From: Kibdelosporangium aridum
GTDB lineage: Bacteria; Actinomycetota; Actinomycetes; Mycobacteriales; Pseudonocardiaceae
NCBI RefSeq assembly: GCF_900176515.1
Contig: NZ_FWXV01000013.1
Span: 62,001 to 126,000 of the forward strand
Length of the DNA: 64,000 nucleotides
Direction: 5' to 3'
Every line of letters begins with the position of its first letter. Positions within the stretch are counted from its first letter, which is position 1. The position numbers and the translations under genes were made by a program. Below are positions 18,206 to 26,533 of the stretch, in pieces. Below the pieces are notes generated by a model, which was not told the origin of the DNA, ran no database searches, and saw only the letters and a program-made list of their open reading frames with translations.

Positions 18206-18232
18206 CCTTTCCCAGTTTAAGTCGGGGAAAGG
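18206..18232. terminator. Inverted repeat, possible terminator after the GGDEF operon
   Basis: CCTTTCCC (18206-18213) pairs with GGGAAAGG (18225-18232) across an 11-nt loop, about 70 bp after the GGDEF stop. A T-rich stretch lies before it (around 18177-18183) rather than after it, so termination is only one possibility. It could also be part of the promoter region of the DUF4360 gene. Confidence 0.3.
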
Positions 18233-18328
18233 GGACGCCTTACTCCGTTCAGCGGGTTTTGAGCTGTGATAACCGCGCTACGGTTGGTCACCGCCGCGAG
18301 TCGCGTGTGACGCATTTGGAGGTATCTG

Positions 18329-18970
18329 ATGCTTCATATGTTGGCCGCAGCCGGCGTCGCTTTATCGCTCGTCGGACAACCCGTTCAAACCGCCGGGTGG
18401 CCGTCAACCCCGCCACCCGACAAGATTATCATCGATGTTGCCACCGTTAACGGCTCCGGGTGCAGACCCGGCACCGCGGCAGTCGCCGTCTCGGAAGACA
18501 ACGAGGCGTTCACGGTGACGTACAGCGAGTTCCTTGCCCAGGTCGGCGTCGGTGCGGCGCCGACGGACTGGCGCAAGAACTGCCAGATCAGCCTGAAGGT
18601 GCACGTCCCGTCTGGTTTCACGTACGCGGTGGCCCAGGCGGACTATCGTGGTTTCGCCCATTTGGAACGAGGCGCGACCGGCCTCGAGCGGGCGAACTAC
18701 TATTTCCAGGGAATGTCACCGACCCAGTTCGTGAACCATCCGCTCAACGGTTCGTACAGCGACAACTGGCAGTTCACAGACAAGACCGATATCGCGGCAC
18801 TCGTTTACCACCCGTGTGGCGAGTTGCGCAACTTCAATATCAATACGGAGTTGCGGGTGAACGCTGGGACTTCCGATCCGAAGAAGACCACCAGCTTCCT
18901 CGCGATGGACTCGACAGACGGAAGCATTAAGACCACCTACCATTTCCACTGGAAGACCTGCCCTCGTTAG
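18329..18970 (+). CDS. Secreted DUF4360-domain protein
   Basis: The 213-residue product has an N-terminal signal-like segment (MLHMLAAAGVALSLVGQPVQ) and the conserved features of DUF4360. These are VNGSGCRPGTAAVAVSEDNEAFTVTYSEF, a KNCQISLKVHVPSGFTYAVAQADYRGFA block, and a terminal FHWKTC. Its four cysteines probably form two disulfides outside the cell. The function of the family is unknown; it is abundant as secreted protein genes in actinomycetes and fungi. The ATG at 18329 is preceded by GGAGG at an appropriate distance. It is monocistronic, with an inverted repeat about 35 bp downstream of its stop. Confidence 0.88.
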   Translation: MLHMLAAAGVALSLVGQPVQTAGWPSTPPPDKIIIDVATVNGSGCRPGTAAVAVSEDNEAFTVTYSEFLAQVGVGAAPTDWRKNCQISLKVHVPSGFTYAVAQADYRGFAHLERGATGLERANYYFQGMSPTQFVNHPLNGSYSDNWQFTDKTDIAALVYHPCGELRNFNINTELRVNAGTSDPKKTTSFLAMDSTDGSIKTTYHFHWKTCPR

Positions 18971-19005
18971 TATGAATTAACCCGATCTCGCGGCGGCGTG
19001 GTGCG

Positions 19006-19052
19006 CCGAACGTGGTTTTTGGGGTGCCCTCGTCCGCAAAAGCCACGTTCGG
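19006..19052. repeat. Long intergenic inverted repeat (terminator or dispersed palindrome)
   Basis: A 16-base left arm (19006-19021, CCGAACGTGGTTTTTG) faces a right arm (19037-19052, CAAAAGCCACGTTCGG) across a 15-nt loop. There is one mismatch, which would be a G-U wobble in RNA. It sits between the stop of the DUF4360 gene and the monooxygenase start. The size and A/T core fit a terminator hairpin, or a REP-like element dispersed in the genome. Confidence 0.6.
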
Positions 19053-19116
19053 TCCAGTGACGCACCGCTCAGCGCGATCGGGAAGAAAGCGACCGCCACG
19101 CGGTGTTCGCCCGGAT

Positions 19117-20184
19117 ATGCGGGAGACGGACGTGGTGGTCATCGGGGCCGGGCAGGCTGGCCTGTCCAGCGCCTACTACCTGCAGTACTACGGGATCGAC
19201 GACTACGTCATGCTCGACTCCGCCGATGGCGCCGGAGGGGCATGGCGGCACCGCTGGCCGTCCCTGCGATTGGGCAAGGTGAACGGCATCTACCCGTTGC
19301 CTGGCTTCCCTCCTGTGGACGCCGACGCGGATCTACCTGCCTCAGAAGTTGTGAGCGAGTACTACGCCTCCTATGAGCGGCACTACGGCTTGCACGTGAT
19401 CCGGCCTGTCGAGGTCACCTCGGTCGACTATGGCCCCGAGGACATTGGGGCTGGCGAACGGCTGGTGGTCTCGGCAGGGCCCGATCGTTGGGCCGCCCGT
19501 GCGGTCATCAATGCCACGGGTACGTGGACACGGCCGTTCTGGCCGTACTACCCGGGGATGGCGTCGTTCGAGGGCCGTCAGTTGCACACCGCGGACTTCC
19601 GTGATGTCGAGGAGTTCCGCGGCAAGAAGATGATCGTGGTGGGTGCGGGGTCGTCGGCGACCGGGCTGCTGCTCGAGCTGTCCGATGTCGCCGACGTCAC
19701 CTGGATCACCCGCCGCAAGCCGGTTCTGCGGGACGACGAGTGGTCCGAGAACGTCGGCCGCGAAGCAGTGGCCAAAGTGGACGAACGGGTCCGTGCCGGT
19801 CTGCCGCCGTTGAGCGTGGTCAGTGCGACCGGGTTGTGGGCACCGCCGGACGTTCGCGCGAAGCTGGAAAGCCTGCCGTGGCGCCCGATTTTCCACGAGC
19901 TGACACCGCGGGGCGTGCGGTGGCGTGATGGTACCGAGTTGGAAGTGGACGCGATCCTGTGGGCAACCGGATTTCGTGCCGCGCTGGATCACTTGGCACC
20001 ACTGGGGTTGCGGGCACCGGGCGGCGGGATCGTGATGGACGGCACCCGCGTGGTCGCCGAACCTCGGCTGCACCTTGCCGGATACGGCCCGTCGGCCAGC
20101 ACGGTCGGCGCGAACCGTGCTGGCCGGCAGGCAGCACGCGAGATCCGCGCACTGCTCAACTCTTCGGAACTGGTTGCTTCTTAA
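19117..20184 (+). CDS. Flavin-containing monooxygenase / FAD-dependent NAD(P)-binding oxidoreductase
   Basis: The ~355-residue protein has an N-terminal FAD-binding Rossmann motif (VVVIGAGQAGLSSAYYL) and a second dinucleotide motif near the middle (KKMIVVGAGSSATGLLLEL) for NADPH. It also has the ATGF-type stretch DAILWATGFRAALDHL. This layout is that of small flavin-dependent monooxygenases related to CzcO/YrpB-like proteins. The substrate is unknown. I chose ATG at 19117, which starts just before the FAD motif; the longer frame would run into the inverted repeat upstream. The stop overlaps that of the convergent snapalysin gene by four bases. Confidence 0.85.
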   Translation: MRETDVVVIGAGQAGLSSAYYLQYYGIDDYVMLDSADGAGGAWRHRWPSLRLGKVNGIYPLPGFPPVDADADLPASEVVSEYYASYERHYGLHVIRPVEVTSVDYGPEDIGAGERLVVSAGPDRWAARAVINATGTWTRPFWPYYPGMASFEGRQLHTADFRDVEEFRGKKMIVVGAGSSATGLLLELSDVADVTWITRRKPVLRDDEWSENVGREAVAKVDERVRAGLPPLSVVSATGLWAPPDVRAKLESLPWRPIFHELTPRGVRWRDGTELEVDAILWATGFRAALDHLAPLGLRAPGGGIVMDGTRVVAEPRLHLAGYGPSASTVGANRAGRQAAREIRALLNSSELVAS

Positions 20185-20735
20185 CGGTTTGCCACGTCGT
20201 AGACATCCCTCCTGCCGACGGTGGTGGCGACACCGCCTGCGAACAACTGGTTCACCCGAGCTGCTTCCTGGGCGTTGGGGTACGGGTTGCGGCACGAGGT
20301 TCCGGCGCTGCCGCCGGACATCAGGTACGAGCAGATGCCGTTGTAGTTGTCCGGCAGGCCAAGCCCGTGCCCGATCTCGTGGGTGACGATCCGCAGCGCG
20401 TTGTGGCCTGCGGCGATGTCGCGGGAGTCGATGTAGATGGTCGCGCAGCCGAGCCCACACGGGTACGCGCGTGACCCGCCGCCGGTGGTGCCGTAGATCC
20501 GGATCGTCGCGTTGCCGCCACGCACCATCTGGACGTTTGGCGCCCGCGAACTCCAGATCTGCGCGGCCTGCGCGGCCTCGTTGGAGTACCCCGACGCGCT
20601 GTAGTACACCGTCCTGGCGAGGACGGAGGCTTCAGCTGAAGCCGGTGCGGCGGTCGCCACCGCGGCCCCGGAGACGAGCATTGCCGAGGCGGACGCCGCC
20701 GCGACCAGCGCAGCGCTGAACTTTCGCAGGGACAC
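20181..20735 (-). CDS. Snapalysin-family secreted zinc metalloprotease
   Basis: The 184-residue preproprotein has a Sec-type signal peptide (AALVAAASASAMLVSGAAVATAAPASA) and a short mature domain. The extended zinc motif HEIGHGLGLPD lies near residue 125, characteristic of the M7 (snapalysin, Streptomyces small neutral protease) family, where the third ligand is Asp. Conserved cysteines (CGLGC, GICSYLMSGG, SCRNPYP) fit disulfides. It hydrolyses extracellular protein. The start is GTG at 20735, with AAGGAG about eight bases upstream. Unlike many snpA genes, no divergent LysR activator adjoins it. Confidence 0.92.
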   Translation of the reverse strand: MSLRKFSAALVAAASASAMLVSGAAVATAAPASAEASVLARTVYYSASGYSNEAAQAAQIWSSRAPNVQMVRGGNATIRIYGTTGGGSRAYPCGLGCATIYIDSRDIAAGHNALRIVTHEIGHGLGLPDNYNGICSYLMSGGSAGTSCRNPYPNAQEAARVNQLFAGGVATTVGRRDVYDVANR

Positions 20736-20815
20736 TCGAAGATCTCCTTGCGGTGCAGGGTGCAGGGATCTTTCGAGGATAAGTACCTATGCGCACCTGG
20801 CCATATCCACGACCG

Positions 20816-21373
20816 TCATAAGGCCGGTTTATCCCCCTTCCGGCGTTGCCGGATCACCAACGCCAGTGCGACACCGAGCAGGACGGCGATCCCGAAGATC
20901 CACAGTCCAATCGGGACACCGTCGTCGTCCTGAGTGGACGCTGCCGTGTGGTCGTGGACCGGTTGCGGTTGGGGTGGCGGTGGCTGTTCTTGTTGTACGG
21001 CAAGCGGTTGGCCGAACGATGTGGTGATGTCGAAGGTGATGTCGCCGACGACGAGGTGTCCGTCCTGTCCGGTCACCCGGTAGTTGATGGTGTATTTGCC
21101 CGCGGGCCCGTACGGCGAGTCGGCGGGGACCGTGACGACCTTGTTGTCCTGAGTCGGGCGGCCCATCAGCCACGGGGTGCCGTTCGGGTCGGTCACCGTG
21201 ATCGTCGGCGGCGCCTTGAGCGGCTCGTCGAACGTCAGCTGGACGCTGGACGGCGGTTTGTCCAGCGCCTGCCCGGGTTCCGGGTTGCTGGTCAGCAACC
21301 GGACGTGCGCCGACGCGGGGACGGCCGTGGCGAGCAGCAGCGCCACGACCAGCAGCAGGGTCCGCAGGGTCAT
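20816..21373 (-). CDS. CopC-domain copper-resistance protein with C-terminal membrane anchor
   Basis: The product has a signal peptide ending PASA, followed immediately by HVRLLTSNPEPGQALDKPP. A histidine as the first mature residue is the copper ligand expected in CopC. A further GQDGHLVVGDITFDI segment completes the beta-barrel, then a proline-rich linker, and a single transmembrane helix (VPIGLWIFGIAVLLGVALALVI) ends in basic residues. It probably binds Cu(II) at the outer face of the membrane. ATG at 21373 is chosen because it begins a clean signal peptide; a TTG at 21412 overlapping the upstream stop is an alternative. It is the last gene of a leftward run behind glutamate decarboxylase. 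Confidence 0.85.
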   Translation of the reverse strand: MTLRTLLLVVALLLATAVPASAHVRLLTSNPEPGQALDKPPSSVQLTFDEPLKAPPTITVTDPNGTPWLMGRPTQDNKVVTVPADSPYGPAGKYTINYRVTGQDGHLVVGDITFDITTSFGQPLAVQQEQPPPPQPQPVHDHTAASTQDDDGVPIGLWIFGIAVLLGVALALVIRQRRKGDKPAL

Positions 21374-21408
21374 AAAGGCATATCTTTGCCCAGGAAGAGT
21401 GGATGAAG

Positions 21409-22791
21409 TCAAGTGCCGTGTGCGAAGGACGAAGGCCCTTGTCTCGGGTGCTCGAGCGCCGTCAGTGCGGGCAGCATCTGTTTCAGGTCGGTCATCAGCG
21501 CGTCCGCGAGGTCGGGACTGAACCCGTTGCGCACCACGATCCGCAACACAGCGAGGTCGGTCCGGTTCGCCGGGAACGTGTACGCGGGTACCTGCCAGCC
21601 GCGGGCACGCAGCCCGCTGGACACGTCGAACACCGAGAACGGCTGGCCGTCGGCGACTGTGAACGCGAAGACCGGCAGTTGGTCACCCCTGGTCAACAGC
21701 CGGAACGGGCCGAGCTCCTCGATCTGCTTCGACAGGTTCGTGGCGACGTCCCGGCAGGCCTGTTGCACGCGGCGATAGCCGTCGAACCCGAGGCGCAGGA
21801 AGTTGTAGTACTGCGTGACGACCTGGGAGCCCGGCCGGGAGAAGTTCAGCGCGAACGTGGGCATCGTGCCGCCGAGATAGTTCACCTGGAAGACCAAGTC
21901 CTCCGGCAGTGCGGCCGTGTCCCGCCAGACCACCCAGCCGACACCCGGGTACACCAGGCCGTACTTGTGGCCGGATGTGTTGATCGACGCGACCCTGGGC
22001 AGCCGGAAGTCCCACCGCAGATCGGGATCGCAGAAGGGCGCGATCATCGCGCCGGACGCGCCGTCCACGTGCACCGGGATGTCCAGCCCGGTCTTGGCCT
22101 GCAGCTCGTCCAGTGCCTGGCAGATCTGCTCAACCGGCTCGTAGCTGCCGTCGAAAGTGGACCCGAGGACGGCCACGACCCCGATCGTGTCCTCGTCGCA
22201 GAGTTTCACGGCTTCTTCGGCGGACAGGTGGAACCGGTCGCCGTCCATCGGGACCAGGCGGGCCTCGACGTCCCAGTAGTTCGCGAACTTCTCCCAGCAG
22301 ACCTGGACGTTGACGCCCATCACGAGGTTCGGCTTGCCGGTACCTGCCGCGGAAGCATTGTGTTGCCAACGCCGCTTCAGCGCGAGGCCCGCGAGCATGC
22401 AGGCCTCGCTGGAGCCTGTGGTGGAGCACCCGGGTGCTTCGTGGGTGTCGGGCGCGTTCCACAGCCCGGCGAGCATCCGCACACAGCGCGCTTCGAGCTC
22501 GGCCGTGCGCGGGTACTCGTCCTTGTCGATCATGTTCTTGTCGAAGCACTCGGCCATCAGCTTGTCGGCCGTCGGCTCCATCCACGTGGTCACGAACGTC
22601 GCCAGGTTCAGCCGCGCGTTCCCGTCGAGCATCAGCTCGTCGTGCACGATCTGGTAGGCGAGCTCGGGGTCGAGCTCGCGTGCGGGCAGTTCGTTCTTCG
22701 GGATGTGCATCGGAACCCTGGCGTACAACGGGTTCACCGATACTTCGGAGCTGCCCGGTTCGGGCTCGCGGGACGGGTGCGCCAGCGCCAT
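21409..22791 (-). CDS. gadB: Glutamate decarboxylase (PLP-dependent)
   Basis: The 460-residue protein matches bacterial GadA/GadB throughout. It carries PEPGSSEVSVNPLYARVP near the N-terminus, GCSTTGSSEACMLAGLALKRRW, HVDGASGAMIAPFCDPDLRWDFRLP and the PLP-lysine motif INTSGHKYGLVYPGVGW. It converts L-glutamate to GABA, consuming a proton, and usually serves acid resistance or GABA metabolism. Length is normal. No GABA antiporter gene is adjacent, which argues for metabolism or stress rather than the classic acid-resistance pair. It is transcribed leftward with the CopC gene 36 bp downstream. Confidence 0.93.
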   Translation of the reverse strand: MALAHPSREPEPGSSEVSVNPLYARVPMHIPKNELPARELDPELAYQIVHDELMLDGNARLNLATFVTTWMEPTADKLMAECFDKNMIDKDEYPRTAELEARCVRMLAGLWNAPDTHEAPGCSTTGSSEACMLAGLALKRRWQHNASAAGTGKPNLVMGVNVQVCWEKFANYWDVEARLVPMDGDRFHLSAEEAVKLCDEDTIGVVAVLGSTFDGSYEPVEQICQALDELQAKTGLDIPVHVDGASGAMIAPFCDPDLRWDFRLPRVASINTSGHKYGLVYPGVGWVVWRDTAALPEDLVFQVNYLGGTMPTFALNFSRPGSQVVTQYYNFLRLGFDGYRRVQQACRDVATNLSKQIEELGPFRLLTRGDQLPVFAFTVADGQPFSVFDVSSGLRARGWQVPAYTFPANRTDLAVLRIVVRNGFSPDLADALMTDLKQMLPALTALEHPRQGPSSFAHGT

Positions 22792-22813
22792 GACGGCAAC
22801 GCTAGAACGTTGA

Positions 22814-23353
22814 TCAGCGCAGCGCAGCCCGAGCGTCCATCAGCGCGAAACCCAGCAGGTTCCGGCCACGCCACTGGGTGGGATCCTGCGCCTTCGGGTT
22901 CTGGGCGCCCAGCCCGATGCCCCAGATGACGTCGCGGGGCGCGGCCTCGACGAGCACCTTGTCCCCGGTGCCGAGCAGGAACTTGGTCAGCACGGGGTCG
23001 GACCCGAACTTGGCGATACTGCCCCGCACCACGATGTCGTACCTGTTCTCGGCCCAGATGTCCTGGTCGAAGTTGCGCACCGCCCGGCCGAGCTTCTTGG
23101 CGTCCGCCGGTGTCTTGCTGGCGAGGATCTGGTCAAGGACCTCGTCGTCGCCGAACAGCCGGGCCTTGCCGGCCATCATGAAGTGCTCGGCGCTGCGGTA
23201 GGTCACGCCGTCGACGCTGAAATCGGCCATCCACCACTGACTCAGCACCCACCGGCCAGCCTCGTGCCCCGGCGTGGGCGTGTGCCCCCAGAAGAAGAGG
23301 AACTCCGGCCGCTCGCCGTCCGCCATCCGCTTGATCAACTGAGCCCTGTCCAC
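22814..23353 (-). CDS. NADAR-family protein (YbiA-like)
   Basis: The 179-residue protein fits the NADAR domain. It has FLFFWGH near the start, VLSQWWMADFSVDGVTYRSAEHFMMAGKARLFGD, RNFDQDIWAENRYDIVVRGSIAKF, and the C-terminal WGIGLGAQNPKAQDPTQWRGRNLLGFALM. Family members are N-glycosidases acting on damaged riboflavin intermediates or on ADP-ribosyl groups. The start is GTG at 23353. It lies 22 bp upstream of glutamate decarboxylase in the same direction, so the two may be cotranscribed. Confidence 0.9.
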   Translation of the reverse strand: MDRAQLIKRMADGERPEFLFFWGHTPTPGHEAGRWVLSQWWMADFSVDGVTYRSAEHFMMAGKARLFGDDEVLDQILASKTPADAKKLGRAVRNFDQDIWAENRYDIVVRGSIAKFGSDPVLTKFLLGTGDKVLVEAAPRDVIWGIGLGAQNPKAQDPTQWRGRNLLGFALMDARAALR

Positions 23354-23413
23354 GAGCCGGGAGCGTAGCCATTACCCCTGACATAATCGCCGAGGTCTCG
23401 TGGCCGCCGTAGC

Positions 23414-24199
23414 GTGGATGGCGTGACGTTGACGCAACGACCCGTGGGTGAGCTGCTCAGACAGTGGCGGGAGCAGCGCAGGCTCAGCCAGCTCGACCTG
23501 TCGATCCAAGCCGACATCTCGACAAGGCACCTGAGCTTCGTGGAGACCGGGCGCTCCGCGCCGAGCCGCGACATGGTGCTGCACCTGGCCGAGGAACTGG
23601 ACGTGCCGTTGCGCGACCGCAACCGGCTGCTGCTGGCGGCCGGGTACGCGCCGGTCTACGGCGAGACCCCGTTGGACGCGCCGGAGATGGCGCCGGTGAA
23701 ATCGGCAGTTCGCCGGATCCTCGCTGGGCACAACCCGTACCCGGCTGTTGTGGTCGACCGCCGGTGGAACCTGGTCGACAGCAACGCCGCGACCTCGCTG
23801 TTCATCGCGGACGTCGCGCCTGAGCTGATGAAGCCACCGGTCAACGTGCTGCGGCTGAGCTTGCATCCGAAGGGGATGGCGCCGCGGATCCGCAACCTGG
23901 GGGAGTGGCGGGCGCACCTGCTCGGGCGGTTGCGCCGGGAGATCGCGGTAACCGCCGACGCGGGGCTGCAGGAGCTCTACAAGGAGCTTGTGGCGTACCC
24001 GTGTGACGACCCGGAGCCGCATTTGGACAACGACGTGGTGGTGTCGTTGCGTATGACGCACAAAGGCAAGGAATTGGCCTTCCTGAGCGTGATCGCGACG
24101 TTCGGCACGCCCGCCGACATCACTGTCGCCGAGCTAGCGATCGAGTCGTTCTTCCCGGCCGACGACGCGACAGCCGAGTTCCTTCGGGGGATCCTGTAG
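23414..24199 (+). CDS. XRE-family regulator with MmyB-like ligand-binding domain
   Basis: The ~260-residue protein begins with a helix-turn-helix: VGELLRQWREQRRLSQLDLSIQADISTRHLSFVETGRSAPSRDMV. A C-terminal MmyB-like, PAS-related domain follows, with PYPAVVVDRRWNLVDSN and the ELAIESFFPADDATAEFLR ending. Such proteins are one-component regulators, often autorepressing and controlling a neighbouring oxidoreductase. The start may be GTG at 23414 or GTG at 23423; neither has a clear ribosome binding site. It is followed in the same direction by the mycothiol-dependent dehydrogenase, a plausible target. Confidence 0.85.
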   Translation: MDGVTLTQRPVGELLRQWREQRRLSQLDLSIQADISTRHLSFVETGRSAPSRDMVLHLAEELDVPLRDRNRLLLAAGYAPVYGETPLDAPEMAPVKSAVRRILAGHNPYPAVVVDRRWNLVDSNAATSLFIADVAPELMKPPVNVLRLSLHPKGMAPRIRNLGEWRAHLLGRLRREIAVTADAGLQELYKELVAYPCDDPEPHLDNDVVVSLRMTHKGKELAFLSVIATFGTPADITVAELAIESFFPADDATAEFLRGIL

Positions 24200-24270
24200 A
24201 TCACCTCTCGACAGCGGACCCATGCGCGATGTCTACTCGGTTGCGCACGCAACGATGCGGGAGGTCGAGA

Positions 24271-25356
24271 GTGGCTGAAGTCCGTGCAGTAGTCGCACGC
24301 GCCAAGGGTGAACCGGTCGAGGTGACCACGATCATCGTGCCCGATCCCGGACCGGGCGAGGCCGTGGTGAAGGTGCAGACCTGCGGGGTGTGCCACACAG
24401 ACCTGCACTACCGCGAAGGCGGGATCAACGACGAATTCCCGTTCCTGCTCGGCCACGAGGCCGCGGGCGTGGTCGAGTCGGTCGGCGAAGGCGTGACGGA
24501 CATCGAACCGGGCGACTTCGTGGTGCTCAACTGGCGCGCGGTGTGCGGCGCCTGCCGGGCCTGCAAGCGCGGCAGGCCTTGGTATTGCTTCAACACCCAC
24601 AACGCCAAGCAGAAGATGACCCTGGCTGACGGCACCGAGCTGTCGCCCGCGTTGGGCATCGGTGCGTTCGCGGAGAAGACGCTCGTGCACTCCGGTCAAT
24701 GCACCAAAGTGGACCCGTCGGCCCGTGCCGCGGCGGTCGGCCTGCTCGGCTGCGGCGTGATGGCGGGTATTGGCGCCGCGATCAACACGGGCAACGTCGG
24801 CCGTGGCGACTCCGTGGCGGTCATCGGCTGCGGCGGCGTGGGCAGCGGCGCCGTCGCCGGAGCGCGGCTCGCCGGTGCGGCCAAGATCATCGCGGTGGAC
24901 GTCGATCCCCGGAAACTCCAGTGGGCGCAGGGCTTTGGCGCGACCCACTCGATCAACGCCCGCGAGGTCGACGACGTCGTCGAGGCCATCAAAGCGGTGA
25001 CCGACGACTTCGGCGCGGACGTGGTGATCGACGCGGTCGGCCGCCCGGAGACCTGGAAGCAGGCGTTCTACGCCCGTGACCTGGCCGGGACCGTGGTCCT
25101 GGTCGGTGTGCCGACGCCGGACATGACGCTGGAGATGCCGCTGATCGACTTCTTCAGCCGGGGCGGCTCGCTGAAATCCAGCTGGTACGGCGACTGCCTG
25201 CCGTCACGCGACTTCCCGATGCTCGTCGATCTGTACCAGCAGGGCCGCCTGGACCTGGACGCCTTCGTCACCGAGGAGATCCCGCTCGACGGCGTCGAAG
25301 ACGCCTTCCACAAGATGCACACCGGCGACGTGCTGCGATCGGTGGTCGTGTTCTGA
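24271..25356 (+). CDS. mscR: S-(hydroxymethyl)mycothiol dehydrogenase
   Basis: The 361-residue zinc-dependent medium-chain alcohol dehydrogenase has CGVCHTDLHYREGGINDEFPFLLGHEAAGVVE (catalytic zinc), the structural-zinc cysteine cluster CGACRACKRGRPWYC, and the NAD-binding GCGGVGSGAVAGARLAGA. VKVQTCGVCHTDL and NTHNAKQKMTL match the mycothiol-dependent formaldehyde dehydrogenase subgroup. It oxidises the mycothiol adduct of formaldehyde and can also act on S-nitrosomycothiol, so the host should make mycothiol. GTG at 24271 is chosen because GGGAGG ends six bases upstream. In mycobacteria a metallo-beta-lactamase gene follows; here it is absent. Confidence 0.9.
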   Translation: MAEVRAVVARAKGEPVEVTTIIVPDPGPGEAVVKVQTCGVCHTDLHYREGGINDEFPFLLGHEAAGVVESVGEGVTDIEPGDFVVLNWRAVCGACRACKRGRPWYCFNTHNAKQKMTLADGTELSPALGIGAFAEKTLVHSGQCTKVDPSARAAAVGLLGCGVMAGIGAAINTGNVGRGDSVAVIGCGGVGSGAVAGARLAGAAKIIAVDVDPRKLQWAQGFGATHSINAREVDDVVEAIKAVTDDFGADVVIDAVGRPETWKQAFYARDLAGTVVLVGVPTPDMTLEMPLIDFFSRGGSLKSSWYGDCLPSRDFPMLVDLYQQGRLDLDAFVTEEIPLDGVEDAFHKMHTGDVLRSVVVF

Positions 25357-25447
25357 AATAGGCCATGTGGAGCACGCGGCGCTGGAACACGTTGGTACAC
25401 CGGCGAAAGAGCTACTGGGAGACCGGTTGTGCGCGTAGAGTAACGAG

Positions 25448-26473
25448 ATGGGGTTTTTCAGCCGGAAGAAGTCCGCGCTGCCGCAGCGGGACGTCATCCA
25501 AGGGCACACCTACGAGGACGCGGTTCTGGACACCGCGGTGGAATCGGCGTCACAGGGGGAACTGAAGGTCGCGCTGTCGGCGCTTGCCGAGTGCCGCACG
25601 AAACCGGAAGTGCGCGCGTTGCGAGTTCGAGTGCTCGCCGAGAAACTGGTCGGCCGTGCGGAATCCTTGGTGGAAACCGCACAGACCACCGGCGACCCCG
25701 ACACGTGGCTGCTCGCGGGATCGACCTTCATCGAAGAGGCGTGGGCGATCCGCGGCCACGGATGGGCCAGTTCGGTCGGCGAGGACCGGTTCCGGATGTT
25801 CTTCGCGACGTTGCGCAAGGCCATCGCCCCGCTGCACGAAGCAGCCGAAGGCCTTCCGCAGGACGCGGTGCCGTGGGCGGAGATGCAACGCGCCGCACTG
25901 GGACTCCAGGCGGACCGCGAGGAACTGGACGCGGTCTGGCGCGAGATCACCTCCCGCACCCAGACGCTGTATCCGGCGTACTACACGCGTTTGCAGATCC
26001 TGGCCAAGAAGTGGGGCGGCTCGCACGAGGAGATGCTCGCGTTCGCCCGGCTGAGCGTGGACGCGGCGCCGCACGGCGACCCGATCGCGGCGATGATCCC
26101 GCTCGCGCACTTCGAGGTCCTGCTCGCCGACCAGAACGAACTGATCAACAACAAGCACACGATCAGAGCGGCGATGCTGCCGAACACGTACTTCTCGAAG
26201 GTCCGCGCGGAGGTCGACACAGCGGCGGACAAGTGGATGGTCGCCATCCCACGCCCGCACCCGCGTGCGCTGGAGGCACACAACGCGTTCGCCGCCGCGT
26301 ACGTCCTGGCCGTCGAACCGATCCGCGCCCGCGCGCACCTCGTCGCGATGCGTGACCACCTCCACGACCTGCCGTGGAACTACTACATCGACTACGACAA
26401 GCTACGGGACGAGTACCTCAAGGCGTATGGCAAGTTCGTAATGAAGGCGCCAAAACCCGCCGAAATGTACTGA
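25448..26473 (+). CDS. Conserved hypothetical protein, helical (341 aa)
   Basis: The product starts MGFFSRKKSALPQRDV and is predicted largely alpha-helical. Regularly spaced hydrophobic pairs and repeated Ala/Leu/Glu segments resemble TPR-type helical repeats. It has no signal peptide, membrane segment or catalytic motif, and a conserved-looking tail (DLPWNYYIDYDKLRDEYLKAYGKFV). I do not recognise the family. It ends about 20 bp before a perfect hairpin, so it is probably transcribed alone or terminated there. Confidence 0.7.
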   Translation: MGFFSRKKSALPQRDVIQGHTYEDAVLDTAVESASQGELKVALSALAECRTKPEVRALRVRVLAEKLVGRAESLVETAQTTGDPDTWLLAGSTFIEEAWAIRGHGWASSVGEDRFRMFFATLRKAIAPLHEAAEGLPQDAVPWAEMQRAALGLQADREELDAVWREITSRTQTLYPAYYTRLQILAKKWGGSHEEMLAFARLSVDAAPHGDPIAAMIPLAHFEVLLADQNELINNKHTIRAAMLPNTYFSKVRAEVDTAADKWMVAIPRPHPRALEAHNAFAAAYVLAVEPIRARAHLVAMRDHLHDLPWNYYIDYDKLRDEYLKAYGKFVMKAPKPAEMY

Positions 26474-26493
26474 CGAGCGAATAACCGCAGTTC

Positions 26494-26528
26494 AACCCTC
26501 TGTGAGCAAAACGTGCTCACAGAGGGTT
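26494..26528. promoter_or_regulatory. Perfect 15-bp hairpin between the helical protein and the SWIM gene
   Basis: The arms AACCCTCTGTGAGCA (26494-26508) and TGCTCACAGAGGGTT (26514-26528) pair perfectly across a five-base loop. It begins 20 bases after the stop of the 25448 gene, consistent with a terminator although no U-run follows. The right arm also contains GAGGG, the likely ribosome binding site of the next gene (GTG at 26534), so folding would hide it. Confidence 0.7.
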
Positions 26529-26533
26529 GCGTA

